Shown here piece after piece: positions 45,518 through 56,698 of a DNA stretch of 64,000 bases; position 1 is the first letter of the stretch; each line of letters opens with the position of its first letter. The DNA comes from Takashimella koratensis (lineage: Eukaryota > Basidiomycota > Tremellomycetes > Trichosporonales > Tetragoniomycetaceae): contig BCKT01000002.1 of assembly GCA_003116875.1 (NCBI GenBank), positions 2,144,045-2,208,044 on the forward strand, given 5' to 3'. The position numbers and the translations under genes are program-made. Under the pieces are notes generated by a model. The model did not search any database. It was not told where the DNA came from and worked only from the letters and a program-made list of their open reading frames with translations.

Positions 45518-46660
45518 CTACTTTCTACTACGCTGGTCTGGTGATCTCCACGACATCTCTTCCTCCGCGTCGACGCGTTCTCTGAGACAATGAGGCGCCC
45601 AAACCATAGCCAAAAGAACGCTAACAAGGAACATTGGTACGGTGTCTAGAATGTAGAAGGCTACCTCGCTATCGCCCAAGGAGCTTCCTGCTCCTGCAGT
45701 GTATTCCGCTGCTCGGTAAATGGATCGAATCTATCCACGATTTGGTCAGCAATGGTTGTCCGACCCGACGACCTACAAGTAAGAGCCCGTTCGAGATTGC
45801 CACGACGATATACAGCGAACGCCAGTCTTTGGTCCTCCCTGCTCCGGAGAGATACACAGAGTCTCCTTGCCATTTGCCATGATGTTGCACTCGTTTGTGC
45901 CTGCTCATTAGTTTTCATGTGAGGTACGTCTATGCTCACAAGCGGACACCGAAAGTGACGAGGAGGTAAATGTAGCCACCAAAGAAGATCATCTGAACCC
46001 ATAGACCTATAGCAGCCACCTATGAGAGGAGAAAGGTGAGCCAGTCTCATTCTGGAGGGGATTTTGGATCGACAGAGAAGACTTACCTTAACTCCGATCT
46101 TGATCAGATCCCCAAAAGTGGCTTGCAACGCCGTCCCAGCAAGCTGAGCCAAGATCGTCACGATGTCTCCCATAACGAAGAACCGGACTACCCATTTCTC
46201 CGAGAATGCAAGGCAGTCAGGGGCCTCGAGGTGTCTGGAGAGCCGCGGCAGGATCATGTACTGATACGCCAAGTACGAGCACGGAGAGATCAGAATGAAC
46301 TGGTTCTCTTCAGCAAAGTATTCTTTTGTGTCAAGCTTACGCAGGTTTCGAAAAGAAATGCCCATGCGCTGATGCCGTTTCGACGAGAGAATCGGATGAT
46401 ATAGCCTAACGCCATCAGAGAGTTGGCAGTCACGAGCCAGAGTGTCCAAGTCGGACGTGGGTGTGTTTGAAAGAAACCTGCCCCTTTAGCATGATGACGG
46501 CAGGACTGACTCACGATACCACATGCACAGCGCCGCAACGCCAAACGCAATGAAAGCCATAACAGCAGCGGTACCGTTTGGGTTGTAGGTTCCACTGTTC
46601 TGGTCAGCCTTTGGCTCAGATTGCTTGCACTCACATTGCACCAGTGACGTCTGCACCCAT
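45518..46660 (-). CDS. RTA1-like seven-transmembrane protein
   Basis: Seven exons (46660-46635, 46594-46515, 46477-46341, 46299-46087, 46019-45940, 45900-45777, 45730-45518) give 290 residues. It is a multi-pass membrane protein of the fungal RTA1/lipid-translocating exporter family, whose members are linked to resistance to toxic lipids, sterol-biosynthesis inhibitors and stress; the transport activity is not well established. Motifs: AVMAFIAFGVAALCMWYRFF, ALGYIIRFSRR, FILISPCSYLAYQYMILPRL, FVMGDIVTILAQLAGTALQ, VAAIGLWVQMIFFGGYIYLL and the signature IRSIYRAAEYTAGAGSSLG, DSEVAFYILDTVPMFL. A TATAAAAG box lies 50 bases upstream of the ATG. Its stop codon is 33 bases from that of the convergent zinc-cluster gene. 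Length fits the family. Confidence 0.9.
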
Positions 46661-46709
46661 ATTGTTGTAAGTTGATATGTATGTCAGTGCATGCATGACT
46701 CCCATTGAC

Positions 46710-46717
46710 CTTTTATA
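46710..46717 (-). promoter_or_regulatory. TATA box of the RTA1-like gene
   Basis: TATAAAAG on the minus strand, 50 bases before the ATG at 46660. Confidence 0.5.
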
Positions 46718-46878
46718 CGCTTGCTCGCGGGATGTTTGGTGGAAATTAGCAAGCCCCGACGGAGTCCGGCGGGAACTTCTCGCGGAACCTTTTTTTCGAA
46801 CTGGGGTGAAACGGCTACGCAGCAGGGGTTTGCATTAGGGAAGGACTGACAACACTTAGAGGAAGGGATTCAGGCAGG

Positions 46879-47630
46879 CTAGAAGAGAAGGTACCAGAGA
46901 GCCAAGCATAGAAAGGCAAGGTTTCCGACCGGGGTCATTTCAAACTTCATTGAACCTGCACTCTTCGCAACGGAGGCGGAGGCGGAGGCGGAGGCGGAGG
47001 CGGAGGCAGCGGTAGGGGCAAGAGCAGACGCGGAGGCAAACGCCGCAGCACTGGAATGGGAGGTGGAAAGAGATGACAGTGGGGACGATGAGCGAGTAGC
47101 AGAAGACGTGCCAATTGCAGAAGTAGCAACAGAGGCACCCGCTGATATTGCTGCAATGGTCGAATCGACGTATTGAGCAACAACGCCTGGGAGAGTGTCA
47201 GCGTTGATACAGCTCTGAAAACTGGCAGCGTACCTGAGTTTGTTGAGGCAGCAGTGACAACCGACTGAACAATGACTGCACTGCTATATGATGGTGGATT
47301 GACCAAGACTGTTGATGAATCGCCGGATTTTGGTGCACTAGCCACAATTGGCGCCACGCTATTAGGCAGCGCCTGAGAGGTAGATGGCAATTTCCCAACT
47401 GATGGAGCGGTTGAAGCGGTGGTGAGGATCCCGCCCACCTTGGGGGCCCCGGAGCTGTTCTCCCCAGTGGAAGGTGCACCGACACTATCGCTGTATTTTT
47501 GGGTGGACGTGGGGGCACTGTTCCTTTTGTTTGTAACAGTAAGCCCATGTCTCAACAACAGACAACCGACGAGAACTCACTGTGCCTGCTGTGTCCCGGA
47601 CGCCTTTGGCGCAGCGGAGCTGGAAGGCAT
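46879..47630 (-). CDS. Ser/Ala-rich C-tail protein, paralogue A
   Basis: Exons 47630-47581, 47523-47234 and 47186-46879 give 215 residues. First of three tandem paralogues. It is low-complexity, rich in Ser, Ala, Thr and Pro. No N-terminal signal peptide is seen (MPSSSAAPKASGTQQAQ). A conserved block VVAQYVDS sits at the third exon boundary. A run of alternating Ala-Ser precedes VAKSAGSM, and the protein ends in a hydrophobic tail NLAFLCLALWYLLF directly before the stop. The tail is about 14 residues, short for a tail anchor; a GPI-type signal would need an N-terminal signal peptide, which I cannot find. The first two exons total 340 nt, exactly as in paralogue B. Function unknown. Confidence 0.7.
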
Positions 47631-47700
47631 TTTACGAGTGCACAGTTGGGTCACTTGCTGTATATCGACAAGAGGGTGATCATCGGTGTTGCCTCCACGT

Positions 47701-47827
47701 CTTTTATAAGTGCAGACATACTTGAGACATTTTGAAGGGTGAAAAACCGTATCGACCTCCCAGCTTGGTTTTGCCTGGGACGGGAATTGATGATCACCCA
47801 CCCTGGTTCCTGACTATGAATGATTCG
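47701..47827 (-). promoter_or_regulatory. Promoter of paralogue A: TATA box and conserved upstream element
   Basis: TATAAAAG (47708-47701, minus) lies 70 bases before the ATG. A GGTTCCTGACTATGAATGAT segment (47805-47827) resembles the GGTCCCTGATCTGCATCATT element found at a similar distance before paralogues B and C. Confidence 0.4.
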
Positions 47828-48362
47828 TGGAGAAACAAAAGCGACACGAGCTCCCATTATGCCGGGATCCATCACACACCCTGTATGCCGTAACGCATGT
47901 TCCGGGGAGAAGACCAAGTATGGATACACCCCCCATCTGACCACATTTTCCTATACCGTATTTTGAGCGTCCCTGGATGGATCTCTTACCAATTTCATCT
48001 TTTCCCACGTAGGTCCAGCTACCGAATAGTCAGAGGCAGGAATATCGTGCGGAATTGTAGGGCCTACACGGCCACGACTGCTGCTGACTAGGAATGATAA
48101 GCCTCAGCCTGCAAAGGCACAATTAAACCACCCTTTCACCTATGAGAAAACTTCGCTCCATCTAACTGGGATCTCCAGGGCAATTCTAAGTATCCGTTGA
48201 TCTGCCCAATGGGCATTCGTTGCTGGCGAACACTCAGCGTGTCGTGTGTGACCGTCTTTGGCTAAAGGAGAGGAGAGATTGCATTACGCTGAAGGAGTAC
48301 AGACCAATTTGCACGAATGGACGAAGCCAGTTATGAATATCGAGAAGGATCGGTAAGGGTGG
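47828..48362. other. Intergenic region between paralogues A and B
   Basis: No gene recognised; presumably the distal promoter of A and the 3' flank of B. Confidence 0.5.
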
Positions 48363-49053
48363 TTAGAAGAAGAGATACCAAAGAGCAACGCAGAGAAAAG
48401 CGAGATTAATGCTTGGGGGCGCCCCAGCCCCAACTTGACCAGCACTCTTCGGTACAGAAACGGACGCGGCTGCAGAGGCGGAAGCAGCAGCAGCACTAGC
48501 GCGGGAGGTTATGGCAGAGGTACTTTGAGACAAACTGTGAAAGGAGACCGAAGCGGATGCCAAGATGGCTGATGAGGTCGACGTGACACGAGACGAAGAA
48601 TCAACATACTGAGCGACAACTTCTGAGGAAGAATTAGCTCTAAACCTACTCAAGGAAAGCTTACCGCTTGAGGAGATGGAGACGGCTGAAGGACTGTTGC
48701 TCGCAGTGGTGACCGCCAGTGTCACTAGGTAGGTGGATGAATCCCCACCTGCCGCCGGCGCACTGACAACAATGGGTGCGACGCTGCTGGGAAGCAGCTG
48801 CGCAGCCACCGTATGACCTCCCACAGTCGGCGCGAGTGAGCCCGATGCAGTCGATGAGATATGACCGGGAACAGGTGCTCCAGTGGACTCCCCCGTTTGA
48901 CTCGTACTGCTTGTAACAGTAATGCTTTGGTGGCCAACTGCAGCGGCACCAACTGCGGACGCTTTGGAGTCGCTGGCGGTGGAAGAGCTGGCTCTGCGGC
49001 TGTCAGTCACATGATTCAGTACCGGGGCGAATGCAGACGCACCGAGACGACAT
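48363..49053 (-). CDS. Ser/Ala-rich C-tail protein, paralogue B
   Basis: Exons 49053-49043, 48993-48665 and 48622-48363 give 199 residues. The first exon is 11 nt (ATG TCG TCT CG) with a GTGCGT donor. The model is supported by the same layout in paralogue C and by the continuous frame MSSRASSSTASDSKASAVGA. It shares with A the LLPSSVAPIVVSAPAAGGDS block, EVVAQYVDSSS after the last intron, an Ala/Ser-rich stretch, VPKSAGQVGAG, and the ending INLAFLCVALWYLFF. No signal peptide is seen. The paralogues differ mainly in the Ser/Thr linker. Function unknown; possibly a wall- or membrane-associated Ser-rich protein, an inference from composition only. Confidence 0.7.
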
Positions 49054-49118
49054 TGGGCGACTTTACTTCTAGACAGTGTGACATCTACAGCTTTCTCTCG
49101 GACGATCCCAAGATTCTC

Positions 49119-49240
49119 TATATATCTCACCAGTTCTCACCATTGTTGGCCAACTGCAAAACGGGTGGTTCCCGCATATTATGAAAAGAGTAGATCCCCG
49201 AATCGTTCGGAGGCGGCTGTCCCTGATCTGAACCATTCGC
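49119..49240 (-). promoter_or_regulatory. Promoter of paralogue B: TATA box and conserved element
   Basis: TATATA (49119-49124) lies 66 bases before the ATG. The segment 49193-49240 (GATCCCCGAATCGTTCGG, then GTCCCTGATCTGAACCATTC) matches 50501-50547 before paralogue C at the same distance from the start codon. Confidence 0.55.
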
Positions 49241-49708
49241 AACAACGAAAACAACCGCCGAATCAGTTTGCAGCCTTACCCGCGTTCAGGAACCGTTTTG
49301 CAAACAATGTCCAGCAGGCGAAAGATCAGGCATGAATGATCGCAATTTCCCAGTCCCTTGAAGGCGCATTTACCGGTCTCCTATTTTTCCCATGAATGAT
49401 ACTACGCTTCCGAATAACAAATTGGGCATAGTTTTGTGCAGACGGAGCCCACGCGAGAAGTTTTTTCAAGTTCCCTTTCAGATTCCAAGAGCAGATCACA
49501 CCCTCCTTCATGCGACATATCGCCGTAATGACCCTCATGCTGGTTAACGTTACCTTTAATGTTTCGCTGACCCAGGAGTTGGATGCTCACGTAAGGTGAA
49601 GCAGGGCCCGAAGGGACTACGTTGATTGCATTGAGGGTAGAATCACAGAATTATTCTACACAAGTCAAACACTCAAGTTGCCTACACGAAAGTGGGTCAC
49701 CAGGCATA
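49241..49708. other. Intergenic region between paralogues B and C
   Basis: No gene recognised in about 470 bases; distal promoter of B and 3' flank of C. Confidence 0.5.
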
Positions 49709-50356
49709 TTAAAAGAAGAAGTACAAGAGAGTCAGGCAGAGGAAAGCGAGGTTGACCATCGGGGGAGTGCCCAGTTCAGCCAGTCCCGCGCTCTTCGAGA
49801 CCGTTGGAGATGCGGAAGCACTCGCACGGGAGGTTGAGGCGGATGAACTCTGAGAGGAGAAGTGGCTTGAGGAAGACGTGGTTCTGGGCAGGGAAGAAGA
49901 CGAGAAAGTGACGGAGGAAGACGAAGCAAGGGACGAGGAAGCGACGTGTTGAGCTACTATCCCAGAGAAGTGTAAGCACCAATCCAGCTTCTCAGCGGCT
50001 TACCACTACTAGACTCGAGGGCAGCGATGACCGAATGAATGTCGGCTGTTGAGGAATACGCAGGCGTATCGTGGACGGTAGAAGAAGGGTCGCTTGGCAG
50101 TGGGGAGCTAGCAATGACAGAAGCGAGACTGCTGGGCGGCTGTTGGGCAACAATCGATTGCTGCCCGACAGATGGAGCACCGGAGGGGGCGATCGATTGG
50201 ATTGCCGACGTGGTGATCGCTCCTACTGGGGGTGCACTTGTAACAGCTCCAGCTCCCGACGCACCAACCTTGTCGCCTTTTGAAGTAGAGGACGCTTGCG
50301 AACTGGGGAAGTCAGCCCATTCGATCATACAATAATGGAGGCTTGACGCACGACAT
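49709..50356 (-). CDS. Ser/Ala-rich C-tail protein, paralogue C
   Basis: Exons 50356-50352, 50302-50004 and 49956-49709 give 183 residues. The first exon is only 5 nt (ATG TC) with a GTGCGT donor, mirroring paralogue B. Spliced, it reads MSSQASSTSKGDKVGASGAG. Shared blocks are QQPPSSLASVIASSPLPSDP, VAQHVASSS after the last intron, VSKSAGLAELG and the tail VNLAFLCLTLLYFFF. It is very Ser-rich and acidic-poor. The order C-B-A on one strand with conserved intron positions shows tandem duplication. Function unknown. Confidence 0.65.
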
Positions 50357-50424
50357 TTTATGATCTCTTGCCGCGACCAGAGAGTGTTGACTGCTCTCAC
50401 CGACGAAACGTGATCGCTGAGGCT

Positions 50425-50547
50425 TATGTATACTGCATCCATCTCATCGCTGGCTCGCCAACTGTGAAATCGGACTTTTCCCTGATGTGAAAAAAGCCTG
50501 GATCGCCGAATCATTCGGGCGCCACGGTCCCTGATCTGCATCATTCG
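50425..50547 (-). promoter_or_regulatory. Promoter of paralogue C: TATA-like box and conserved element
   Basis: TATACATA (50432-50425, minus) lies about 70 bases before the ATG. The segment 50501-50547 includes CCGAATCATTCGG (CCG-N7-CGG, nearly palindromic) and GTCCCTGATCTGCATCATTC, conserved with paralogue B. Confidence 0.5.
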
Positions 50548-50820
50548 CTTTCGATTCTTCCCGGCTTCCATTGATTCAGGAGCATTTCTCGGCCACGAAC
50601 TCTTGGCATCAGGATGAACCATGCACTGCACGGTCCACTCATGCTGGAGTTATGCTCGCCTCTGATCGACTGCCTTGTCCGTCTTGTCGTGAGTCGCTGC
50701 TGCCGATTAGGGCGGGGGAGCAGTTCCTGGATTGAGTAACACCCTGGGAAAACAGGGCGGTGAACAAACGGACGGTTCCGACGATGAACAGAGCGGAATT
50801 CTTGGTCTGGACGTCTTGGA

Positions 50821-50828
50821 TATATAAG
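50821..50828 (+). promoter_or_regulatory. TATA box of the basidiomycete membrane-protein gene
   Basis: TATATAAG 39 bases before the ATG at 50867. Confidence 0.5.
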
Positions 50829-50866
50829 GATAAAAGCATTTTGCTGTGTTGCCCAGCCAGTGAACA

Positions 50867-52759
50867 ATGAAGCTCGACGCACTGCTGGAATACCCTCTCA
50901 CCAAACCCGTAAGCTTAGGCTACTTTATCATGGTGACACATTCTGAGCAGCTGTTTTTCCTCTAGTTCCCCTTCAGGAGAAGAGTTCATCTTGCTCTTGT
51001 TTTTACGTTGTCGATATGTGGAGTCATATTTGTGATCTGGGCAGGTACGCACACAATGGCCGCTGCCTCACATACTGAAGCTCGCGCACAGCGGCAACTG
51101 CGGGGTATGAGACGGTGACGATAGCTTCTGCGAATTACAACCTCAACCAAAGTCTGTGGTACGATAAGTTCATCCCGCATAGTGTGATGAGTTCGTCTGG
51201 GCAGCTCTGCAATGGCGCAACTGGGTGAGTCTCTTGCCAACGAAATGGTTCTAATCAACAGTTTCACTCCGGGCACCTCTTTCGGCACGACTAATGATGT
51301 ATTTTCTTACACGATCGAATCCTATTATAATGGGACAGGCGCAGATTCTCGACCGACCGATGCCGTTGAGTACAGCAACTCCGGCCTCGACTGGTGCACT
51401 GTAGGCAATAGTGAGTGTGTCGGTCAGCTTCTGTACTGAACCTACACTGACACATGCGGGCCTCCAGTTTTGATCTCGGTCAACATCATTCAGAGTACAA
51501 TAGATGCTGTTGTGAGTGTTGTCCGCTCTCTTGCTTTCCCTCAGCTAAATGCCCCCACAGGGTGTGGTCTACTGCTACGGAGACTGGCCAATTACTGCCA
51601 CCAACCATTACACCTATTCTCTCGATCCTGTCCAAAGTCTCCTTGTTCCGGGCTCTCGAAGTTCCACCGGGAGCACTCTCTGGGGAGCAGTGAACGGTAC
51701 CGATAGCTCTCTCTTTGCCGCTCTTGGTCTACTCTCGCATGACCTCCTCGGCACAGCCCAATTGGCATACTCTCTATCCAACGGCACCTCGGCGTTCAGT
51801 TACGGAGTTATGCTTGACACTACCGAGATATGCCCGATCGCAATGCTTGGAACAACGTAAGTTGTATGACTCTACCTCAACGCTGATGAGTTGACAGGGC
51901 GTGCCCTTCAACCTTGACAAACTGGCAGCCTGAATTCCTTGCTTCCTCGGCAGTCGACACGTATTCAAACAGTGAGGACTAGTGATGCCTCTTGAACTAG
52001 AACAAGTTTAACTGATTGACACCCGGCGTATTCACAGTCTCGCAGAAAACCTATGATGGGTCACAAAACCCGGACTTGATAACCACCATCACCAACCTTG
52101 CGACGGCTTTCTACTCCGCCACGCTTTACGATCTCGGCTCTTCCCAAGCTGTGTCCAACAACATTTTCACGTCTTCGCATGCTATGAAAAGCTACCTGGC
52201 AACCACCAACTTGAACGGCACCACCCCCGGTATCAAGGGCTCTACGTTGACTGGAACTCAAGCTCTGATCGCGTCCTCGGCGTTCCCTCTTCGATCGAAC
52301 GGATTGTCGGTCGTCAGGGCAGAATATCTTTGTCAGATCAAACGACTCAAAAGCGCTGCCGGCTTTCTCGTAGCGGTTCTCGGTCTCGCTGGGAGTCTTT
52401 TCGTGAGTATCACATATCTTACCTTTTTTGAGCTAACCCGTTGTTAGAGCTCAACGATCACGCTCCTCACAGTTGCCTCCGTGTTCATATTGAGGCGTCA
52501 AGACTGTCGTACGATGCACTGTGTTGGCCATGCCTTGGACTCGTCAGTCGAGCTTTCGGCTTTCGACAAGGCGGCTGTTCCCACATTTGCCCCCAACGTA
52601 GTCGTATCGCATTACGACCCCACGTCACCGGCTCCAAATGGACGCACATCGTCGACGTCAAGTCCGATGGCCTGGCCGCAGCCCTACCGCCATAGCAAGG
52701 TTTATGAGAAGGAGGTACCTTACGAGACTACTCAGTATCAAGCAGTGGGATTACCATAA
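50867..52759 (+). CDS. Basidiomycete-type two-segment membrane protein, function unknown
   Basis: Nine exons (50867-50908, 50966-51044, 51092-51224, 51262-51410, 51468-51511, 51561-51856, 51898-51971, 52038-52402, 52448-52759) give 497 residues. A basic FPFRRRVHLALVFTLSICGV leads into a membrane segment, then GYETVTIASANYN. This start is typical of a large family of uncharacterised basidiomycete proteins. The long extracytoplasmic region has Cys residues (LCNG, DWCTVG, VYCYGDW, EICPIA, ACPST) and several N-glycosylation sites (NGTGAD, NGTDSS, NGTSAF). A second membrane segment (AAGFLVAVLGLAGSLFSSTI) precedes a cytosolic tail of about 85 residues rich in Pro and Tyr. It may be a surface protein; no enzyme motif is seen. 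Confidence 0.82.
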
Positions 52760-53248
52760 TCCAAACCTGCGCGCTACCCTGCCCGCGCCCCATAACAAGG
52801 AAGGGATTGCAGATATTTAGCTCTCAGAACGTGTTCAAAGGATGCTTTCTCTCTTCCCCTTACTTCATTTCATGCTTGCACAATCCTGGAGGTGCGGGCG
52901 AGGAATGTATTGTCATTCTTATACTGCATGAAATTGCCTGGGACCTTGTAGGTGACTGACTGGTGACTGCTTGAAGGGAAGACCACTGTCAAACACTTCA
53001 CCATCGTTTGTGATCTTCGGAGCCCGTCACTGCACGAATCCATAACAGAAACAGCAGGACTAAATATTAATCATAAAACCACATCATTGCCAGGATGCTT
53101 GAGTCATCCCTGGTACCATGCTAACCATGAACCATCTACTACTTCACCACCGAGGTATCATCAACCCCAACCCGTTTCTAAATTCACGTCGAACGATCAA
53201 TACGACACCCTGAAACCAAATGTGTTTAATCTATTAAACCCAGAAGAA
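52760..53248. other. Convergent intergenic region, no gene seen
   Basis: 3' flanks of the membrane-protein gene and of DUR3. AT-rich around 53055-53080. No coding or RNA gene signal noticed. Confidence 0.55.
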
Positions 53249-55731
53249 TCACTTGCGCCTGAACAAGTCGGATGCGATTCCCCGTCCAACCTGTTCAAGG
53301 GATCAGTACGTTTCTTCCGATAGCTGAAGGCTGACATACCTTTGCGATACCCGTGCGAGCTTCCCACAGAGGGTAGATACCGACCATGCCGAGACCGACG
53401 AAGAGCCAAAGGAGCGACACAATGACCCACGCGGTGAAGCCACCCTTGGGATAGACTATCGCTGTCAGTTTAAGATCGACAATCGAATCTGTGAGCTCAC
53501 CATAGGAAGAGAAGAATAGAGGCAAGGGAATGACCTGAGGTAGAGGGTTAGCTAAAACCTAGAAGAGGAATTCAAGCAACTCACGATGATTAGAATAACC
53601 GTCAGGGCAAGGGCAGCGTAGGAAGCAAATCGGAATGCTTTTTGCAGAGAGGCCTCGTCTTCGGACAAGGAGGTGGGTTGGTCCTCCGCAACAACAGGGG
53701 ACGTAGTTGTCGTCTCTTTGCCAGTCGGGGTGGTAACGTCCTTCTCCTCACTGTCCTCGGCAGCAGCGATCTGCGAGTCACTCTCCTGCTCCATCTCGTT
53801 CTCCGCCTTGGCGTTGATAGCACGGGTGATGTCAAAGTCAAAGTTCTCGGGGCGGACGAGAGACCAAACGACAGTGATGATGCCTCCGAGACCGATGGCC
53901 AACAGGTTACCGGTGAGCATCTCGTAATCGCCGAAGGTGGTGTCGACGTTGACAAGACCGTTATTGAGACGAGCGGTGATCCCGATCCATCCGGCGATGG
54001 CAGCGCAGAAGCCAACGATGGCACCAACAACAGCACCCGTTCCGTTGCACTTCTTCCAGGTGATGCAGAGAGCGATGGGGACTACGGCAGAACCAATCAT
54101 AGTGCCCATGAGCTCGTATAAGTAGCCTGCGGGAGTCAGCACTTCTTCACGTTCAGCTTATATAAACATACCCATCGAGACACCGATGTAGTTGAAGGCG
54201 GTGGCAATGGCACCCATGAACAGACTGTAAGCCAAGATGCAGGCGTGGGAGCACCAAAGAATCTGCTTCTCGGTCGGCTTTTGGTTAATGTAGGTACCGT
54301 AGACGTCGTAGGTTAACAGCGAGGAGACGGCGATCTGCTCGGCAGAGCAAGCAGAGGTCACCGCCAAGAAGAGCAGGATGAGCATGGCGGTGGCACCGGA
54401 TGAGCCCATGAGAGCGGCAGCAGCTGTGAATTGTCAGTGGGTGACGAGGTAAAGTGACTCACCCTTCACAGCTGGAAGACCAGCGGAGACCTCAGAGGAA
54501 GTAAGAGTGATAAGAGGGTTCTCGCCGTGGGCAAGAGCGACTGCGCTCAAGCCGAGAGAAGTGGCGATGCCCATAGGGATACCGAACCATGCGATACCGC
54601 CCCAGAGGAAAGCCTTGACACTGGTCTGGGGCTGCGAGGCGATGGCTCGCTGCCAGTATGCCTGGTCGTTGAACACAGTGCCAAAGTTGCCAACGATGTT
54701 CAAGACGCCAAAGATCAAACCACTCTTGCTCCTCATGGTCAGGTACGAGCCCTGAGCGTTGCCGGCGATCGGATTCTCGTCGCTGGCTTGCTTGAGCAAG
54801 TCCCACATCCTGGACGGTGAGCCGATGTATGGCGACGAAGCGTAAGCGACAAGGGCGAACGAGATGAGGATGCAGTAGAGTACAAGGGTGTGCGAGTAGT
54901 CGGCAATGAGGGTAGCGCGCATACCACCGGCAAGGACGTAGATGGAAACGCCGAGGGGGATGAGGAAACAAGCCGCGACGGTGTTCATCCCGGTGAGGTC
55001 GGTAACAGTAGCGGAACCGCCGAGGATGAGCATTGCTATCGTTCGTCAGCTCAGGTACGAGTGTGTTGCTGAGTCGCTTACTGGAGACAATGATGTTGGT
55101 GGCAAGGCCGAAGAAGAGGAAGGTAAGGTGTGCCACTTTGCCCCATCGCGCGCGGATAATTTCGAGGAAACTTGACAATCAGCACAGGCTTGGTGGAGCG
55201 ACTTACGTGTGGCAATACGGAGCGTGCTGCTTCAACTTGCTAGCGATCATGGCGAACAACAAAACTTGAACGGTCAGAACACAGTGGCAGAGGTTTGCGC
55301 TAGACTCACTTTGGATAGTGGCGCCCGAGGCGTACCACCAAGGCCCCGAGATACCAAATTTGTATCTGCACCACCTTCAGCAAAAGTAGACGACCAATAG
55401 AAGGGATGACTTACGCAGTGGCACTAGACTGCAACAAGGTAGCAGCCCACGTCCAGGCACTAACAATACCGGCAGCAATAAGACCCGGCGGTACACTGCA
55501 AGTCAGACAACGCTTCTTCATGTTGCTTACCTTCGGCTGGCCGAGTTGAACTCCTCGGCGGAGGAGACTTTGTGAGAAGTGTATCTGGTTTGGACTTTCG
55601 TCAACCCCACCATGACGGCGGAGAAGAACAGGCCCATGCCAATCTGCACTATAAGCATATGTCTGCTATGCAATTAGTGATAGACTTACAACGACACCAT
55701 AGCCTGCGGCTTGCGGAAGGACAGTAGACAT
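53249..55731 (-). CDS. DUR3: Urea active transporter (sodium:solute symporter family)
   Basis: Twelve exons (55731-55690, 55643-55531, 55495-55415, 55365-55310, 55264-55207, 55170-55082, 55035-54463, 54423-54172, 54126-53585, 53534-53501, 53461-53340, 53290-53249) give 667 residues. It imports urea, and in fungi often polyamines, across the plasma membrane with protons. DUR3 motifs: [91 protein letters not shown] region, [34 protein letters not shown], then [11 protein letters not shown]. An acidic cytosolic loop of about 70 residues precedes the last helices. The divergent promoter shared with the sugar porter has three GATAAG sites, which fits nitrogen-source control. Introns are 35-50 nt. 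Confidence 0.93.
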
Positions 55732-56698
55732 ATTGAGGAGCAGAAGGGGGACTTTGCGTATCTCTTGCTCTCCTGACTCTATCTCTTATACAGCCCCGCC
55801 TTCCTTCACGCTAAACCGATTTAGCTATGTGGGAATTTTTTTCTGTCGAAACGCGGATAGACAGATAAGGATCGTCGCTGCTCCACCAATGACAACCAGC
55901 GCTCTCCTTTGTCGTCGGGCTCTCGTCATGATTCTCCTCCAATGGCGCGCGAACGGGTCTCCGCGTGCCCCGCCAAAGGTCTTGTGCAGCTCGTATGCCA
56001 CGCTGCTCTGACAGGATAAGACTAAAAACCCTTTTGTTCCCTGAGATCCCATCCAATGGACGCCAACCAAGCAACCGCCCTCAGCCAATAACATCGGCAA
56101 GAGTGCACTTGCCCGATAAGGCCACCAGAAGGTTTTGATTCCGGCGGAAGCCTGTCGTGAGAGTGGTATTGACGTGTACTAAGACATTGCCCGGATTGAT
56201 ACGCTCAGGAGCTCCGGAGTTATGCTCCTGTAAGCGAGCTGTTTTTCGATCCGGGATTCGATGTCGGCGCCTCTGACGTCGGTATCACTCGGTGGGATCT
56301 AGGCCTTGAGCCAAAGTCCTGAGTGCGGTTTGTGCGGTGTTTTGAAGCCTTGCCTTAGCCGCCGGCACTGGCTCGACTTGTTTTTGACGCTTGACCTATT
56401 AGCCCCTGACACTTGCCGCACCCACTGCCGCCTCCACCACGAAGGACAGGCGACAGACCCAAGCGGGCAATGCACAGTCTTCTCCCTGATTTTGCCCCGT
56501 GTCAGCTGACACTGACGCCTGCGCAAGGCTTACACGAAAGAGGGCAAAAGATCGTAGGAAAAAAAGTGACGACAAACAATCCCCAGGAGTGGTCAGTGGC
56601 TGGGGCATTTGGTCCTGTTTTAAACATGAAAACTGGCTTCTGCGCTTCTTTGTCTCCACTCACTCTCAACTACACACATCAATTGTGAAACTAACAAT
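55732..56698. promoter_or_regulatory. Divergent promoter of DUR3 and the sugar porter, with three GATAAG sites
   Basis: GATAAG occurs at 55864-55869, 56015-56020 and 56115-56120, all on the plus strand, 130-390 bases upstream of DUR3. GATA factors (AreA/Gat1 type) bind HGATAR in nitrogen catabolite control; the role here is inferred. The interval has no gene. Confidence 0.6.

Noticed and set aside
53642..54121. Plus-strand frame opposite DUR3
   Set aside because: Shadow of the acidic loop exon; no start context or domain.
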